Counted from the first letter of the stretch, positions 12,213 through 25,654 are shown. The stretch is 64,000 bases of DNA from Chrysoperla carnea (GCF_905475395.1 NC_058338.1:43621935-43685934); one strand, 5' to 3'. Program-made: numbers and translations. The notes: generated by a model not told the origin, from the letters alone.

Positions 12213-14157
12213 AAAGTTAACTGAATTAACGCATGTCTATCGTGTGTCACGATAACAAACAACAAACCACTTCACCGAATACAACGACGATCGTTAACTA
12301 ACTGCATAACAATTCAAACTAAACTCTCATGGTATGTTGTAATACAATCAGTGTAAAATCGAACTTGATCGGTTATGTTCGGCTGTTTATTATGTTACTT
12401 TATTATTATTACTTTTTTTTATACAAAAATTAGAATAAACTATTGTAAGCGAACATTTTTAATATCAATAATTTGGAGAAGAGATTCACTCCTGGTGAAT
12501 ATTCTGCTTCCTTCTTAGCAGCAGCACCTTCTTAGCAAGAAGACGATTTGCTCCTCAGAAATATTCGCCTGTCTGTTCTTCAATGTTTTTCACTTATAAG
12601 AGATATTGGCCCTGAAAGTCAGAGGTTTGATTTTCGCTTTAATGTAACTGTGTTGCTAACATTGAGGTCCTAATCGTTCTGACGTACAACTTGCTGTCAC
12701 GGTATCAGTAACTAAACGGTAATCCTTTTGTTATTCTAATCTTGTCACAACTTAAACTACTCTATAAAGACTACTACTGCAGCTTTTAAAAGTCTTAGAA
12801 ATATCGTATTAATTAAGAAAATAATTCAACGTCAATAGTAATAAAAAGGTTAGTAATGATAAAAATGGTACAATTTTTCCAAAACTTGTTAATTTTCTTT
12901 AACTCAAAATTGTCGCTTATATTTATTTACGACATATTTCTATTATCACGTACAATTTTAACAGGTGGATGGATTTAATTTTCATGAGGTATTATTAGAT
13001 TTGTCTTAACTGGCAATTGCCGTTAGATATCGATAGATGAATGTCATTATAGAGAGGCTGTATATGCTAAGACAAGGTTTATGTCAAGATAAACTAGACA
13101 ATATCAATAAATTTAACTCTTTCAGCTGTTTAGACGCTACAAGATTTAAAACAGAATATCGCATTCATATACATGAATACGAACGAAGATTAAAGATCTT
13201 TTTTGTCGAAATAATTCAAATTTAAACTGACTTAGCTATAAAGATAATTTTCCAGATTTATCCTTTAAAAATCTAGCCTTGAGTTACATCCTGCATATCT
13301 GTTATGCATATATTAAGCGTAGAAAAAAAATGGTTGCATGATAAATTGTAATAACATTTATTTTATAGAATCTTACTTAATATAACAATTTCAATTTTAC
13401 TAATATTAATAAAACATACTAAAAATTAAAAACGATAATTAACGAAGGCCTGTTATGTTGAAGGCACGTAAAACGGAAAAACAGTACTGGACTTTTCGTC
13501 TTGGAATTTTATCCTAGTATTTTATCCATGAATTTTGATCATCCTATATAGATAAAATAGTAAAACTGTGTATTAGCAATGTCTTCTTTAAATTATAAAT
13601 TCAAAATAGAAAAAATATTTTATCTAATCAAAGTTTCAGGTGTATTTTATAAAATTAAAACAACAAAAATACATAAAAAATACAATAACAAACCTTCGTA
13701 GAATTATTTACAAAGAGTTTTTTTACAAGACGTATAAAGCTATTTAAAAATGATGATATTATAACATAGAATTGAACATATTTATGTTTGTATCTCTTCT
13801 TCATTATACTCTTCCTCCTAATCATGCTCGTCAAATTCATGTTTACGATACACTCACTGTTTTCAGCTCCTTATTCTACGTTATATATAGGCTGTCCTAG
13901 AAAACACAAAAACTTGATGCCTTTAGGTGTGGTTCTTGACCTCAAAACGACTTATTCCACACCATAACGTTCTTCAGTATATTATTCAGTATATTACGTA
14001 AAAATAATAGAATTCAACTTTTTTTTTAATAAATTAGAATATAAAGTATGTAGAGAATGCCGCTAGTTAAATATAACCGTATTATAATTTTACTAATCAG
14101 ATTATATTTATCACTGTCTAGCTAGTTTATCTTACAAAGAAAAAGCCCTTGTGTTTG
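12213..14157. other. AT-rich intergenic stretch
   Basis: Includes a short CTTCTTAGCAGCAGCACC/CTTCTTAGCAAGAAG near-duplication at about 12513-12545. A 62-codon open frame at 13037-13225 has no recognisable domain. No gene is supported. Confidence 0.35.
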
Positions 14158-14564
14158 TATACCATGTATACATGAAATATATCAAGATATACTAAAGTTT
14201 AGTGTTAAGTTTGTAGCGCTTAAAAATATTGATGCTACAAGCAAAATTTTGGTTAAAGTGTTAAAATCACCCAATTAGTGAATTTTCGGTTGTCTACCCG
14301 TCAACCATAGGTCAACTGGGTCTTCGGTCTGTAGGACCCATCTTTAAAATCGTTTCAGATAGAACAAAAGTTCAAATATGAAAAATGTTTCTTATAAAAA
14401 AATAGACAACTTTTGTTTGAAACATTTTTTCGTAAACGTCACTGTTTACCTTTGAGGGCTCAAATTAGGCGCAAATTATATAGTATGTATTATATGGGAA
14501 TATCAGTTCTGTGTGGCTATCTAAGTTGAGTGTGACAATGAATCAATTGTTTGTTTTAACTTGA
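14158..14564 (-). repeat. Repeat family A, internally shortened copy
   Basis: Inverted family A from TACCATGTATACATG to CAATTGTTTGTTTTAACTTG. It lacks the block containing CTCAGGACGTAAAAAGTGAG and most of the GTCTGTCC run. The right half is well preserved. Confidence 0.85.
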
Positions 14565-16004
14565 TTTACTTCAAGTTGGAGCATTGTTTCTCAAAGTTGG
14601 TTCTTATTAACGCCTTCTTGAGGGCGCTAAAGACTTGCAGGGGAGAGGGTGATAAGGCTAATTTATATAGAATAAATGTAATAGGCTAAGACTGATAGGT
14701 ATAACACGCTTTGGGGGCGATGAAAAATAATTGATTCTCGAAGTGGTTAGTGGATGAAATAAGCTTGAAAACCTCTGAGTTTTAATGAAACCTGCTTGAA
14801 AATAAAAAATATGCGATAAAAAAAATCAGCCAAAAGTTATAGCTGACGTGATTCTGCACACGATTTCGTTTTCTTACGATTTCCTACCATAAAAATTGGC
14901 TAAGATACAGCCGACACAAATTTTTCGATCCTTGTCACAATTGCGAACAAAAATTTCTTCTGAAAACAATATCAATCAGTCTTATTCGAAACATTTTTTT
15001 GAAATCCCAACAGAATCAGGTTGTAACTTCAAAAGGACCGCTTTAATTGTAATAAAGTGGAAAAAAAACGCTTAAGATATTTAAACTAGGGACGATTTGA
15101 TTGACACAGTGACATTTTACAAGAACTCGTACATTGTTTGCTCAAACTTTTTAATTTTTACAACCAATATTATTTTAAATTCTCTATAATTAACAATTGA
15201 ATGGAGCGATCCAATTTTAATATGGCTAGTTGCATTTGAACACAGCTGCTTTAACGTAGCTATTAGAAATACTTATTAGTTTGCTCAATATTTTTATGAT
15301 ATTCAATCGAGATATCAAATAAGATTTTTGCTTGTTTGTCTCTCTGGCATTATGCCAATAAATTAATAGAGAAAAATGCTTATACCACCGGAAAAATTAT
15401 CGAAAACATTTCCATACATCACCAAATTCTTGTGGGATTTATCATCATCAAGTTAGGTATTTGCAGTGAGTTCAAGCTGTTTTGGTACTTCGGTATTATA
15501 TAACATTTCAAAAGGGGAAAAAACTAAAAATAGACAATAAAAAATATATAGTAAAATAGTAATTTAACGACGACAATGTAGGCTAGTATTTGAATAAAGT
15601 CGTAAATCATTGTGTTTTTTATGTCACGTTATATGTAGTAGATCACAAATAAATTCATACTTCCTTTTACTATCATACACTTGCGAGCATAAAAAATAGG
15701 ACTATAACAAACTGGTTCCTGTTTTATAATTTATGTCATAGACAAATTATTTACTTTCTTTTAGAAATAAATCATAACCGTAACCGAATCGTGAGAAAAT
15801 AATTTAACCACTCTTAAAATTTCTAATATTACATGCTGAAGAACGTAGAATATTCTGAAATGCAAAAAAATTTTGCTCGGTGTAAAGTCATCCTTTTCTG
15901 AGTTAAAAAATATTTTGTTTGTGTATGGATGTTTTGTAAAGAATCGTTTTACACAAAAGTGAAATTTACAAAATTGAAAAAACCCCCGACAAATTTTTGT
16001 GTTA
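14565..16004. other. AT-rich non-coding stretch
   Basis: I recognise no gene or complete element here. Confidence 0.4.
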
Positions 16005-16172
16005 CGGAACTCGTACTTGACACATAGCTAAGAACACTCTCCGTTAAATTAACTTTCAAACGAGATCAAAAAATTAAAATCAGTTCATCCGTTTAGGCGC
16101 TACGATGCCACAATCAGACACACACACATAGAGGTCAAACTTATAACACCCTTTTTTTTAGTTCGGGGGTTA
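16005..16172 (+). mobile_element. 3'-end fragment of an RTE-type non-LTR retrotransposon
   Basis: The order of blocks is AGCTAAGAACACTCTCCGTT, CAGTTCATCCGTTTAGGCGC, TACGATGCCACA, a CAGACACACACACA run, GTCAAACTTATAACACCC, then TTCGGGGGTTAATAAAA. From memory this order is typical of the 3' untranslated end of RTE-clade retrotransposons common in insect genomes. No reverse-transcriptase sequence remains upstream, as expected for a 5'-truncated insertion. Confidence 0.5.
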
Positions 16173-17344
16173 ATAAAATAGTGTGCATGAATATAATTTT
16201 TGGAATCTAAATGTTTTGAAACGAATATTTACGCATAAAATAGATATGGAACAAGAAAGTTATGCTGTAAAATAAGTAAAGTTAACGACTTAATTAATTA
16301 TTCAAATACCTGTTAACTGTTGTGTTGTTAAATAACACAAAATAAATATGTACGGAAGTTTCCAGCTTATTTCAAGTATTTTTCCTGCGTAACTTTTGCC
16401 TACTTTCAAGTATTTTTAAATTAAAATAAATGTTTTATATTCTCTCTGAAATAACGACGAATTCTTAAGTATATAGCATCGATGAAAAAGATTTACGTGG
16501 CATTTTTCTCTTCAGTTCAAATTGTATATGTATTTTATTGTATTAGAACTCGCTGACGAAACTATGGGCGGCATGTTTTTCCATTGTCCAAGGGTGGCGC
16601 TTTGTGTAAATCTAGCTCTGATCACTCACAATCCGATTTAGCTCGTGCACGAGCTTGATTTCACCTTTGTTTTATGAATGGGGCAGAGATGGTTACGTTT
16701 CCTGCCACCCATATTCTTGCTTTAGATATGTTAACTTGTGCATACTATATTTGGAAAATATCTCAGACCTTTCTAAGCGCAAAAATTCAATTTAATTCTT
16801 ACTAATTTTTTTAAACTAATCTTTTCTTATTGTAATTAATCAAAATTACTTAATTGTTTCATGAATAATTTAAATTGCTTGATATAATTATTAAGCAATT
16901 TAAGCAATTGTATCTAATATAATTAAAAATTTGATTATACTTAATATTTTTTTTTTTTTTTTAATTATTTAGGCAATATCTCTCTCTATAAGTGCAGATA
17001 ATTGTAAATGGAGAAATTTGTAGAAAAAATAAAAATAAATTATTAAGATATTTAATTACCTACCTAAGAAATTTGAATGTTTCATTACAAATGTATTCCA
17101 ATTAATATAAAACTTTTTGCACACCTCTGCTTAAGCACAAATATAGAAGAAAAAATTTGTTCAATTCTAAATGTCATAACAAAGACCAGGAAACAGTTAA
17201 TTACTGTCTAATTAAAATTTAAAATAAAAAATTGAGCTTAAAGCTGAAAAACCTAGACGAATTCAAAACATTGAAATTAATGAGAAAAAATGCCCCGAAT
17301 TTTATAAAACATGTTTGGGCTACGCACTATCTGATAAATAAATT
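16173..17344. other. AT-rich stretch with a palindrome
   Basis: A perfect 16-bp palindrome AGCTCGTGCACGAGCT lies at 16640-16655, in a slightly GC-richer 200-bp patch. T-runs occur at about 16949. No gene is seen. Confidence 0.35.
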
Positions 17345-17640
17345 GAATTGAAAATGTATCCGGCCCGTACTCACGTACGCTGCTCCAATTTGGTCGAACG
17401 TAGCACCCTCGCAACTTGCGAAAATGCAAAAATTTCAAAATCTTTGTCTTCGGACGATTTCGAAAGACTCTCTTCGATAGCTCTCCACCAAGAATCTGAG
17501 CTGCCCACATTTCGAACTTTTATCCAAACAACATCCCGCACAAATCCTTTCCCGGAGATCAACGAACTGGGTCGATTCGACCCACGCACGTTGCTTTTTA
17601 GAAAAATACCCCATGCCACACGATGTTGATTGCAACTAAT
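17345..17640. other. GC-richer islet with overlapping open frames
   Basis: About 300 bp stand out from the AT-rich surroundings and stay open in one plus frame (17348-17629) and three minus frames (60-93 codons each). None of the translations shows a motif I recognise. The ATTCTGTTGTTGCAACTAATTC tail contains a short duplication of GCAACTAATTCT. This could be a fragment of a mobile element or a conserved non-coding island. I cannot choose a function or strand. Confidence 0.35.
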
Positions 17641-17986
17641 TCTGTTGTTGCAACTAATTCTACTTGTACATTGGCTTATCCATCCACAATCTTAGCCCAA
17701 TTTTAAATTTGGTTAAGTTATGATTTCAATTGTTTTTTTATATAATATTTTTCCATTTGAGTGTGATAAAGTTTAAAACAAAAATATGATAATTATAAGT
17801 AAATTTTTGAAATTTAACCCTGCAATAGCGCTATCATTTTTAACTTCTGCCTTTTTGTTAACAAGGTCACCACAAGACTGGACATATTTCCTGCTTTCTC
17901 TTCGGGGAATACCTTAGTTACTGTTCAAATACAGTATTGACAATAGACAAACAAGAAAGCGAGTTAATAAATATTTTTTAGTTAAG
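17641..17986. other. Non-coding spacer
   Basis: A/T-rich, with no gene or element recognised. Confidence 0.35.
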
Positions 17987-18560
17987 TTTTTATACCATGT
18001 ATATATGAAATATACATAGTACATTAAGTTTAGTCCCAAGTTTGTAACGCTTAAAAATATTGACGCTACGAAAAAATTTTGATATAGGTGTTCATAGAAT
18101 CACCTAATTGGTCCATTTCCGGTTTCTGTCTGTCGCCTGTCCGTCTGTCGTCTGTCCGTCTGTCATCATGATTACTCAAAAACGAAAAGAGGTATCAAGG
18201 TGAAATTTTTATAGTCTAAAAAGAGGACGTAAAAAGTGAGGTCAAGTTCGTAAATGAGCAAAATAAGTCCATTTGGTCTGGGGTCCGTAGGACCCGTCTT
18301 GTAAACCGTTAGAGATAGAACAAAAGTTTAAATGTAAGAAATGTTCCTTATAAAAAAATAAAGAACTTTTGTTTGAGATATTTTTTCGTAAACATCACTG
18401 TTTACCCGTGAGAGCGCAAATTGTATAGTATGTATGTTTTGGCTATATCAGTTATATATGTGTGACATGTATGTATGTGTAATAAGATAGAGTAATCAAC
18501 ACTGTCTATACATGGTATTTCAATAATTAACTCAGTCAATTGTTTGTTTTCACGTGTTTA
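17987..18560 (-). repeat. Repeat family A, full-length copy
   Basis: Well-preserved inverted copy from TTTTTATACCATGTATATAT to TTGTTTTCACGTGTTT. It includes an expanded CTGTCCGTCTGTC run at about 18126-18165. All family landmarks are present in order. Confidence 0.9.
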
Positions 18561-20143
18561 AATTATAGTTTAGTTTGATAGCAATAATGCTTTAAATCTT
18601 GAATTTAATAATTGAATAAATCAACGAATGCTTCAGCTTACACATATTCATATTTATATATTATATATTTACATATTTTCTTTAATCAGAATCCATCATC
18701 GTTGATGGCTATTTTGAATTCAACTAAAATATTATGGATAATAATTGGAATTCCATTGTGGTAACGTCATTGATATGATGTTTATTGTTTACATAAAACA
18801 AACATGAAGGTTATATGAACGTCATACCTAATACATACCTTTTGGTAATAGTAATTCTACCATAAAATATGTGTGGGTAAGTCAATTACAACCATTATTA
18901 TAAACTGTCTACTGTATTAACTACGCACAATTACACAAAAACAAGTTAAGGTAATGAGAATAATTTACTATAATTATTAGGGATGTTCCGACTACCTGGC
19001 CACTTTCGTAGTCGGGAAAAAGCGCCGACTATCTGGCTTCTGAATTTGTATGTTTCAATAAAATATACAGGGTGAATTAAGTTGGCTACATAAGGAAAAC
19101 TTACTTAGTTTATTATAAGATTTACGAAAAAAAGTTATTCTTTATATATAAAGGTCTGCTTTCGAAAATATTATCATTCAGCTTTTCATTCTTGACATCG
19201 AATGTACAGGGTGTCACAATTTGAAATATTTTATAGGGATGTTAATGGTCGTTTAGAAATGTAGACCATTTTAACAAATAAGGGAAACGGTTTAGAACTC
19301 ACTCCCGAGATATGTAGGAGTGTATTTAAACAATTTTGTAAAACTATAGATTGTTAATGAACGGAATGTTTTGACCACCTTAAATTAAAATTTATTATGA
19401 AACGAAGAAGTTATAAGTAATAAAATATTGAATTCAAAGGTTGCCATCTTCTTTTAGCAAAACAAAAGTTTAATATGTAATGTCTATGGCGATACCCACG
19501 TATGACGTCACTAGTGGGTACCTTCTCTTTGTTTGATTAGGAATTTTAAATGTTCATATCGTGAAAATTCTTCATCTGAAGTAAAGTAAATTGTAAACCG
19601 ATTGCACATTAACAACTTTAATAGGAGGTACCTCCCTACCTTTTATTTTGTTCTAATGCAAAATTTTAATTTAGGACAAATTGTCTTGAAAAATTTACCT
19701 CTATTTATCGATACTCAATACATGCTTCGAAAGCACTGCAAAGTTATTAAATTTTTTAACAACTTCCTTAAATTAAGAATTTATACACTTCATATTAAAT
19801 TAAGAATTCATATTCATAAAACTAATCAGTGGCGGATTTAAGCGATTAGAAAAGGAGACTCCCTCTAACAGATTAAGATCTTTTTCATTACAATATTTTA
19901 ACATATCTTTACCTCTGTTTAAAATATAACTATGTTTAAAGTATATACATGTAAGTATAACTATGAATAATTCAATAATTGTAGGTTTCTGCATTAACAT
20001 AAAAAAAAGTCTAAAATTAACAGTTTTTGTGCGAAAATACACGGAATACCGCTTATTACGTCGAATTACGAATAATTGTTATGTAACTATTGGTTTTTTC
20101 ACTAAATAGTATCATACACATCTAGAAAGCAAAAGCAAAGAAT
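18561..20143. other. Repeat-rich non-coding stretch
   Basis: Holds a hAT-like start TAGGGATGTTCCGACTAC at about 18979, two ACAGGGTG-type element ends (19066 and 19204) and a hAT-terminus-like CAGTGGCGGATTTAAG at 19828. No complete element or gene can be delimited. Confidence 0.35.
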
Positions 20144-20175
20144 GTCTGAGATCTCATGTTCATGAGATCTCAGAC
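20144..20175. repeat. Perfect 15-bp inverted repeat, 2-nt loop
   Basis: Arms 20144-20158 (GTCTGAGATCTCATG) and 20161-20175 are exact reverse complements separated by TT. With one or two mismatches the arms extend outward to about 24 bp (AAAGAA side). This looks like a recent fold-back or template-switch product. Confidence 0.85.
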
Positions 20176-20855
20176 CTTCTTTACTCGCTTCCGTGGCCGT
20201 GGTGTGTATACTATTTTTCTACTCGGCGGCAAAAAATGGCAAGTTCGATTTTTACAGTGGGACGCATGTTGCCCACTTTTTACCCGGAGGGGAGAAAATT
20301 ATTTTTCTCATACAAAAAATGCAACAAACAACACCAATAAATCCATTTGGTAATTCAACTTGTTCTTTGGTGACCTCGCTTTCAGTTTTTTTCCTCTTCA
20401 TCGTTTAAATAAAAAATATTAGTTTTAGGGAAAAAAGTTAGAGATAGAGATAAAAGTTTCTCATAAAAATACAAAAAATTGAATTTTTTTTTTCCGAAAT
20501 CAAATATTCGATAAAACTTTTAAAATATTCCGAGATCTCTAGCTTCCAAAGGAATTACTAACGGAATCATGTTTATCATATCTAAATGCTTGTTTGGCCT
20601 ACCCTATTAGCCCCTCGAATATTTACCCTTGATTCACATGGATTTGGTATAATATTCAGTCTTATTCAAACATGAAAACTTAAATGGAAATTATATGCCT
20701 TTACCCACTTAGATTATTCGACAAAGCAGAATTCAAAACGTAGCATATGCAACAATTTTCCCAGCAAATAATACAAATTATAATAAGTCCATGTTTTATT
20801 CTCAAAATTTAACAACATTAATTATAAATTCGATTTTAAACATGCGAAATCATTA
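20176..20855. other. Non-coding stretch
   Basis: Two overlapping 65-71 codon open frames near 20156-20408 show no recognisable domain. No gene is supported. Confidence 0.35.
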
Positions 20856-21200
20856 TTCCCCTGCTATTTCGTTGTCATTCCAAGTCTGAGGTCGTGATAA
20901 GTCGTACTTGACGGTTAATTCGTATGCCAATTTCATAACATCGTTTTTAGTCAGGCTAAATTATATATCTGCACACCTCATTCAATATTTAGATAGCTCA
21001 CGCTGTTGTTCCTGGTTAAACACTGTGCACCTTATATCCCATTTCTTGATTTTCATCGCCACCTGCCTCATCTCGTTTACGTACATACCTCATTAGTTCA
21101 TTCTTTCCTGTCGCTGTTCTTAACCAAGATCCGGCTTTCACATAGCTTTATTTGTACGCTGATAAGTTAGTCTGACCTCTCGTTCTTTGGCATACCCTTG
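20856..21200 (-). pseudogene. Decayed pogo/Tigger-type transposase fragment (CENP-B-like HTH)
   Basis: The minus-strand frame from about 21022 to 20856 reads QEQQRELSKY, stop, MRCADI, stop, FSLTKNDVMKLAYEL, then QTWNDNEIAGE. The spacing of EL..Y, a LT+.DV..LAYE.A-like block and W..N.+AGE is that of the second helix-turn-helix (CENP-B/HTH_Tnp_Tc5 type) of pogo/Tigger/jerky transposases. Two in-frame stops and loss of the catalytic DDE part show that it is dead. Upstream (21040-21200) a frame with MRYVRKRDEAGG may be the N-terminus. The base composition is GC-richer than the flanks. Confidence 0.65.
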
Positions 21201-24059
21201 GCATCTAAGAAACAAGAAAATTAAATAAATAAACTGTTTCCATCGTACCCACAAAAACTGTTTCGCGGTAAAAATGATAATAAATTTGAATACAAACTAA
21301 TAATACTGCCATATTCTGCAAACTTTAATGAAAACGACACTAATTCGAAAAAACTATAATAATTGCAAAAATATACGAACAAAAAATACTTAATTTACCG
21401 TCAAAAAACACAATGGGGTCTCTTACACATAATCACAACGCACGAAGAACGACGTAACCAAAAAAAAATCGTGTTTCTACTTGTCGCCTACTTCATTCTT
21501 TCCTTGCACCCGTCACCTCATCACGCATGGTGTCTCGTTATTAACTTTGTTTCAACCGTACCCAGTCTACACTGCATTTGACGAATTTGGATATAGATTT
21601 AGAAGAGTCATGAAATGATTCACGGAGAAAACCTTTCAATGCGAATTCAGCTCGCACTTGATTGGTTTATTTCTTAAATCTGCTACTGAAACTAATTATT
21701 ATTCATATATTACAAGTACCTACTGTTTAACTAAGACCTAACACATCTTAAAAGTATATTGGGGTCATATAGAACATTTTTGTTCCTCAAAAGATTAATA
21801 ATAAAAAACAAATATGTCGTTATTATATTCGTATAGTACCTATCTACATATATTTTGTAATATCCTTACCTAAAATGCAAATGGCTTATGTTCTTCTTCT
21901 TCTTCTAAGAGAATCAATATAATAATTTTTTATATGAACCAATAATATTACAACAATGTCTTTGATATTTAATATTATGATGAAAATATAAAGAGTAGTG
22001 TATATTGATTTTTCGAACCCAACCCATTTTTATGTGTGAAGAAAACACGTACATAACATGTTAAATTATTATTTGTTATATTATTATATGTATGTTAAAA
22101 TATCATTCATTCAATGCAATGAATTTAATTACAAAGAAAATCATGCTATGGTGGATATGACTTTTATGGGATACCACTGATTCAGTAATAGACGGTGAGC
22201 CGGTGACATCAAAAGACCAGTACCGGATTAAGTCAGCACGGGGTCTGTGGCAAATTCTAGCAAGGGGCCCTTGGTTTGCTCTAGGTTCTCAAGTTTAGGG
22301 TATTATATAAAACAGAACTGTTACAAATAAACTTTTCTGGATTTAATATGAGCAAATTAAGAGATAACACTATCAATATCGATTTCTTTAAGCAAATCAT
22401 GCTCTATATTCAACAAAGTGAGATGATTAAGACGTTCTTGGCCCATCATGTTCCTTAATTCATTTCAACCACAGAGGATTTCCTTTCGCAATAACTTTCA
22501 TGAGATTAATTGCAGTATGAAAATGTTATAGAACTAGCAAAATCAGGCAGATAAAATGATTTTTTAAAAGATTTTCCGGGGTCATAAAATATATGAAAAA
22601 TGCTTTTGGGCTTATTATACATGCACGTACTCAAAATAACTGTCTTCATAAATCTTTATAATTTATTTTGCATAGAAGCCACAAAAAAACTGTAAAAAAG
22701 TGGGATCTGAAAAAGTAAAAAAAGTGGGATCTAAAAAAATTTAAGGCAAGATTCTTTGCATAAAAATAAAGAAGTTTTCCAGATAAAACGCAGATAAAAA
22801 AAATTTTTTTAAAGTAAAACTTTCTTTCATTCGATCTACAATTCCTTTTGCAGAAACTATTAAAAAGTTTGCTTAAACATATAGCCAAAGACCGTTGATA
22901 AAAAAATGTTAATTGGTAGTTAATAAGATTTCACGTTCAGATATATAAGGGCTAAACACAATGGAATCTTCACAGTGTTTGAAAATGTCAATAATATTGC
23001 GAAACATAGATCACACGTTATTTGTTTTCAATTAATAAAACAATAAAATATATCTTGTGGAACTTGGCAAAGTATTTAGTATTTTTTCACACTTTTGATC
23101 GTAAAATGTTCCACAAAGTAAAGCTCCAAACAATTGAGATAGCCAAAGACGTTTCATTTTTGGCATAAAGGACGATAAAGTTTTCAAACAATTTTTACTA
23201 TCCAAAATTTCGAAAATGAAAAGATTATGACCTACTGTTTAATACATTATTTGACCTACAGTTTATACTCCGACTAGTTTTGGAGAAATCTATGAAAACA
23301 TATCATCCATCTACCGTTTTACAATAACACCAATGTTAAATATGCCTTCTTTTTAAGCCATTTATTTATTTAAAAAATCGGACAACCCCCCTAAAATTTT
23401 CTGAATTTATTTTTACTTAGTCTAACTTCATATAAAAAAAAAATCAAGTTTTTATTTAAAATTGCTTTGGTGCTCGAAATTGCCCTACATCCTTAATAGA
23501 CTATGGGTTTTTGCCATAGTACTACGATATATAGTTAACTCTTTATAAGTAGGTAATATATTTTGTTAATTTCTCGTACCTAAAAAACTTCTCTTGGGTA
23601 ATGATTAAAGTGAATATCCTTAATATGTTTACCACACAGGGTAAATGGTAACAAGTACCTTGAGCGTACTGCCTTAAACTGAAAAAATATTTCTCTAATA
23701 AATATTCCGTAGAAAAAATACATTGAGATTAAAGAATTAAAGTTCGCAATAAAACATCTAGTAAAAAAAAAAAGTTAAAGAAAACAAAACCTGATAGATT
23801 ATTTAGCGATAAAAGAATATAGTTATTTGTCTCGTTACAAACAACGACCACTATGACATTTTATTAGGTATTCATAGTTCGTTCCAAAGAAAAAAAGATA
23901 TAAACTTTGTGTTCAATGTGTATGGTTATTTTAATTTGAATATTCCGATACGTGTTTCCTTAACGTTTATTAAACATTCTCAAGGTTAATTTTTTAAATA
24001 TTTGTTGTATTAAAAATTCTTAAATACATCACACTATCAAAAAAAAAAAATTAAATTTA
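21201..24059. other. Non-coding, repeat-derived stretch
   Basis: 21363-21660 continues the GC-richer patch beside the transposase relic and may be its non-coding end. A GC-richer patch at about 22180-22290 (GGTGAGCCGGTGACATC, AGCACGGGGTCTGTGG) is unassigned. No gene is seen. Confidence 0.35.
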
Positions 24060-24585
24060 ACAAGTGAAAACATTGACTGAGTTAATTGTTGAAATACCAT
24101 GTATAGACAGTGTTGATTACTTTGTCACATTACACTAATATCTATACATGTCACACATATATAACTGATATACCCATATAATAATACAATTTGCGCTCTC
24201 ACGGGTAAACAGTGATGTTTACGAAAAAATGTTTCAAACAAAAGTTGTTTATTTTTTCATAAGGAACATTTATTACATTTAAATTTTTGTTCTATCTATA
24301 ACGGTTTACAAGATCCAGTTGATCTATGTTGCTCATTTACGAATTCGACCTCACTTTTTACGTCTTAAGCACGCTATAATTTCAGCTTGATATCTCCTTT
24401 CGTTCTTGAGTTATCGTGATGACAGACGGACAGACAACAGACAGGCAACCGGAAGTGGACTAATTAGATGATTTTATGACCACCTATACCAAAATTTTGT
24501 TCATAGCATCAATATTTTTAAGTGTTACAAACTTGGGACTAAACTTAGTATACGTTGGTATATTTCATATACATGGTATAAAAAC
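24060..24585 (+). repeat. Repeat family A, near full-length copy
   Basis: Runs from CAAGTGAAAACATTGACTG to ATACATGGTATAAAA with small deletions: the GGGTCCTACGGACC block is missing and the AATTTGCG region is shortened. The GACAGACGGACAGACAACAG run is intact. Confidence 0.9.
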
Positions 24586-25190
24586 ATTATGTTCGCGTGT
24601 TGCGTATATTAATTTTAATTTATTTTGTGAACCCAAAATAATTATTACTAACGGTTTTTCAATAGGAACATTTATTACAATGAAATATAGTTATTATTCA
24701 CATTACAATCATTTTTTTGACAATAATTATTTTTAACAACGGTTAAAATTTATGATTATTTATTATTGGTTAATACATCATCTATACCTGTATTATTATT
24801 AGATCATTGAATTGTGATTCATATTAAAGTGTAGTGCAAGAGTCAGGGATGAATTTTTAATACATCATGTTGAGTCATTGCTCTGTAATTATCTTGGGTC
24901 AGTTAAGTTTAAGTAAACACTCATAATTTTTACCTAGAAAAGCATCACTCATAAACTTTTTACGAAAACTGTAATTCAGTTCTTTCAACACTTCAACACC
25001 CTTGATTACTTGGCAAATTATTCCTTTGTCGGAAGGACATAAGCCCCTTGGTTAGAGTACTTAGCAATCACTGTACACACAAAACCCATGAGTTCAGAAA
25101 ATAACATAATGAGTACTGTGGAAGACACGACTTTTTTCCGATTTTACTCAAAAGGAAAAAAACTAAATTGGAACTCTACCCTGATAGTCG
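24586..25190. other. AT-rich non-coding stretch
   Basis: No gene or delimited element is visible. Confidence 0.4.
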
Positions 25191-25654
25191 CGAAGCACTG
25201 AAGTTCGAAAATTTGAATAGTAAAACGGATCTGAATACGGTTTTCTGCATTCGATTCGAAATTTTGTGACCTAAATGCATTTATAAGAAATTAAAAATAT
25301 GCAATTTGCATAACCACTATGCATTTTAAATTAACCGTAAATATACTAAATTCACAATTTGGTTAAAATGATGCCAAACTTGTTACTCGGCAGTTTTTGG
25401 ATCGCTGAACACGACAATCGCGACAGAATTAGTCTTCCGGAATTGGTACCTGGTTCCCAGGGTACCTCGGCTACAATACCTTGTGCCCGATTCTGTTGCA
25501 ATATTTCTGTTCAGCGACCACCAAGTAACGAGTTTGAACGGATTATATAACGAATTTCCCGAAAACTCCAGGAAACGACGGTGATATCTTTTACCCTGAA
25601 CATCAGGTACCTCGGAAACCAAATCTGACATGATACTCGTGTTCAGCGACCCCA
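25191..25654. repeat. Repeat family C, copy 1
   Basis: The left about 180 bp (CGAAGCACTGAAGTTCGAAA, GGATCTGAATACGGTTTTCT, GCATTTTAAATT, AATATACTAAATTCACAAT) match 39531-39720. The right part has three copies of a motif TCGCTGAACACGA: one direct at about 25399, and two inverted at about 25507 and 25637. This arrangement is foldback-like. Open frames across it (63 and 106 codons, opposite strands) follow from the repeat structure and are not genes. Confidence 0.7.

Noticed and set aside
17348-17629. 93-codon plus-strand frame in the GC-richer islet
   Set aside because: Competing frames on the other strand are equally open and none has a recognisable domain; reported as an islet and not as a gene.
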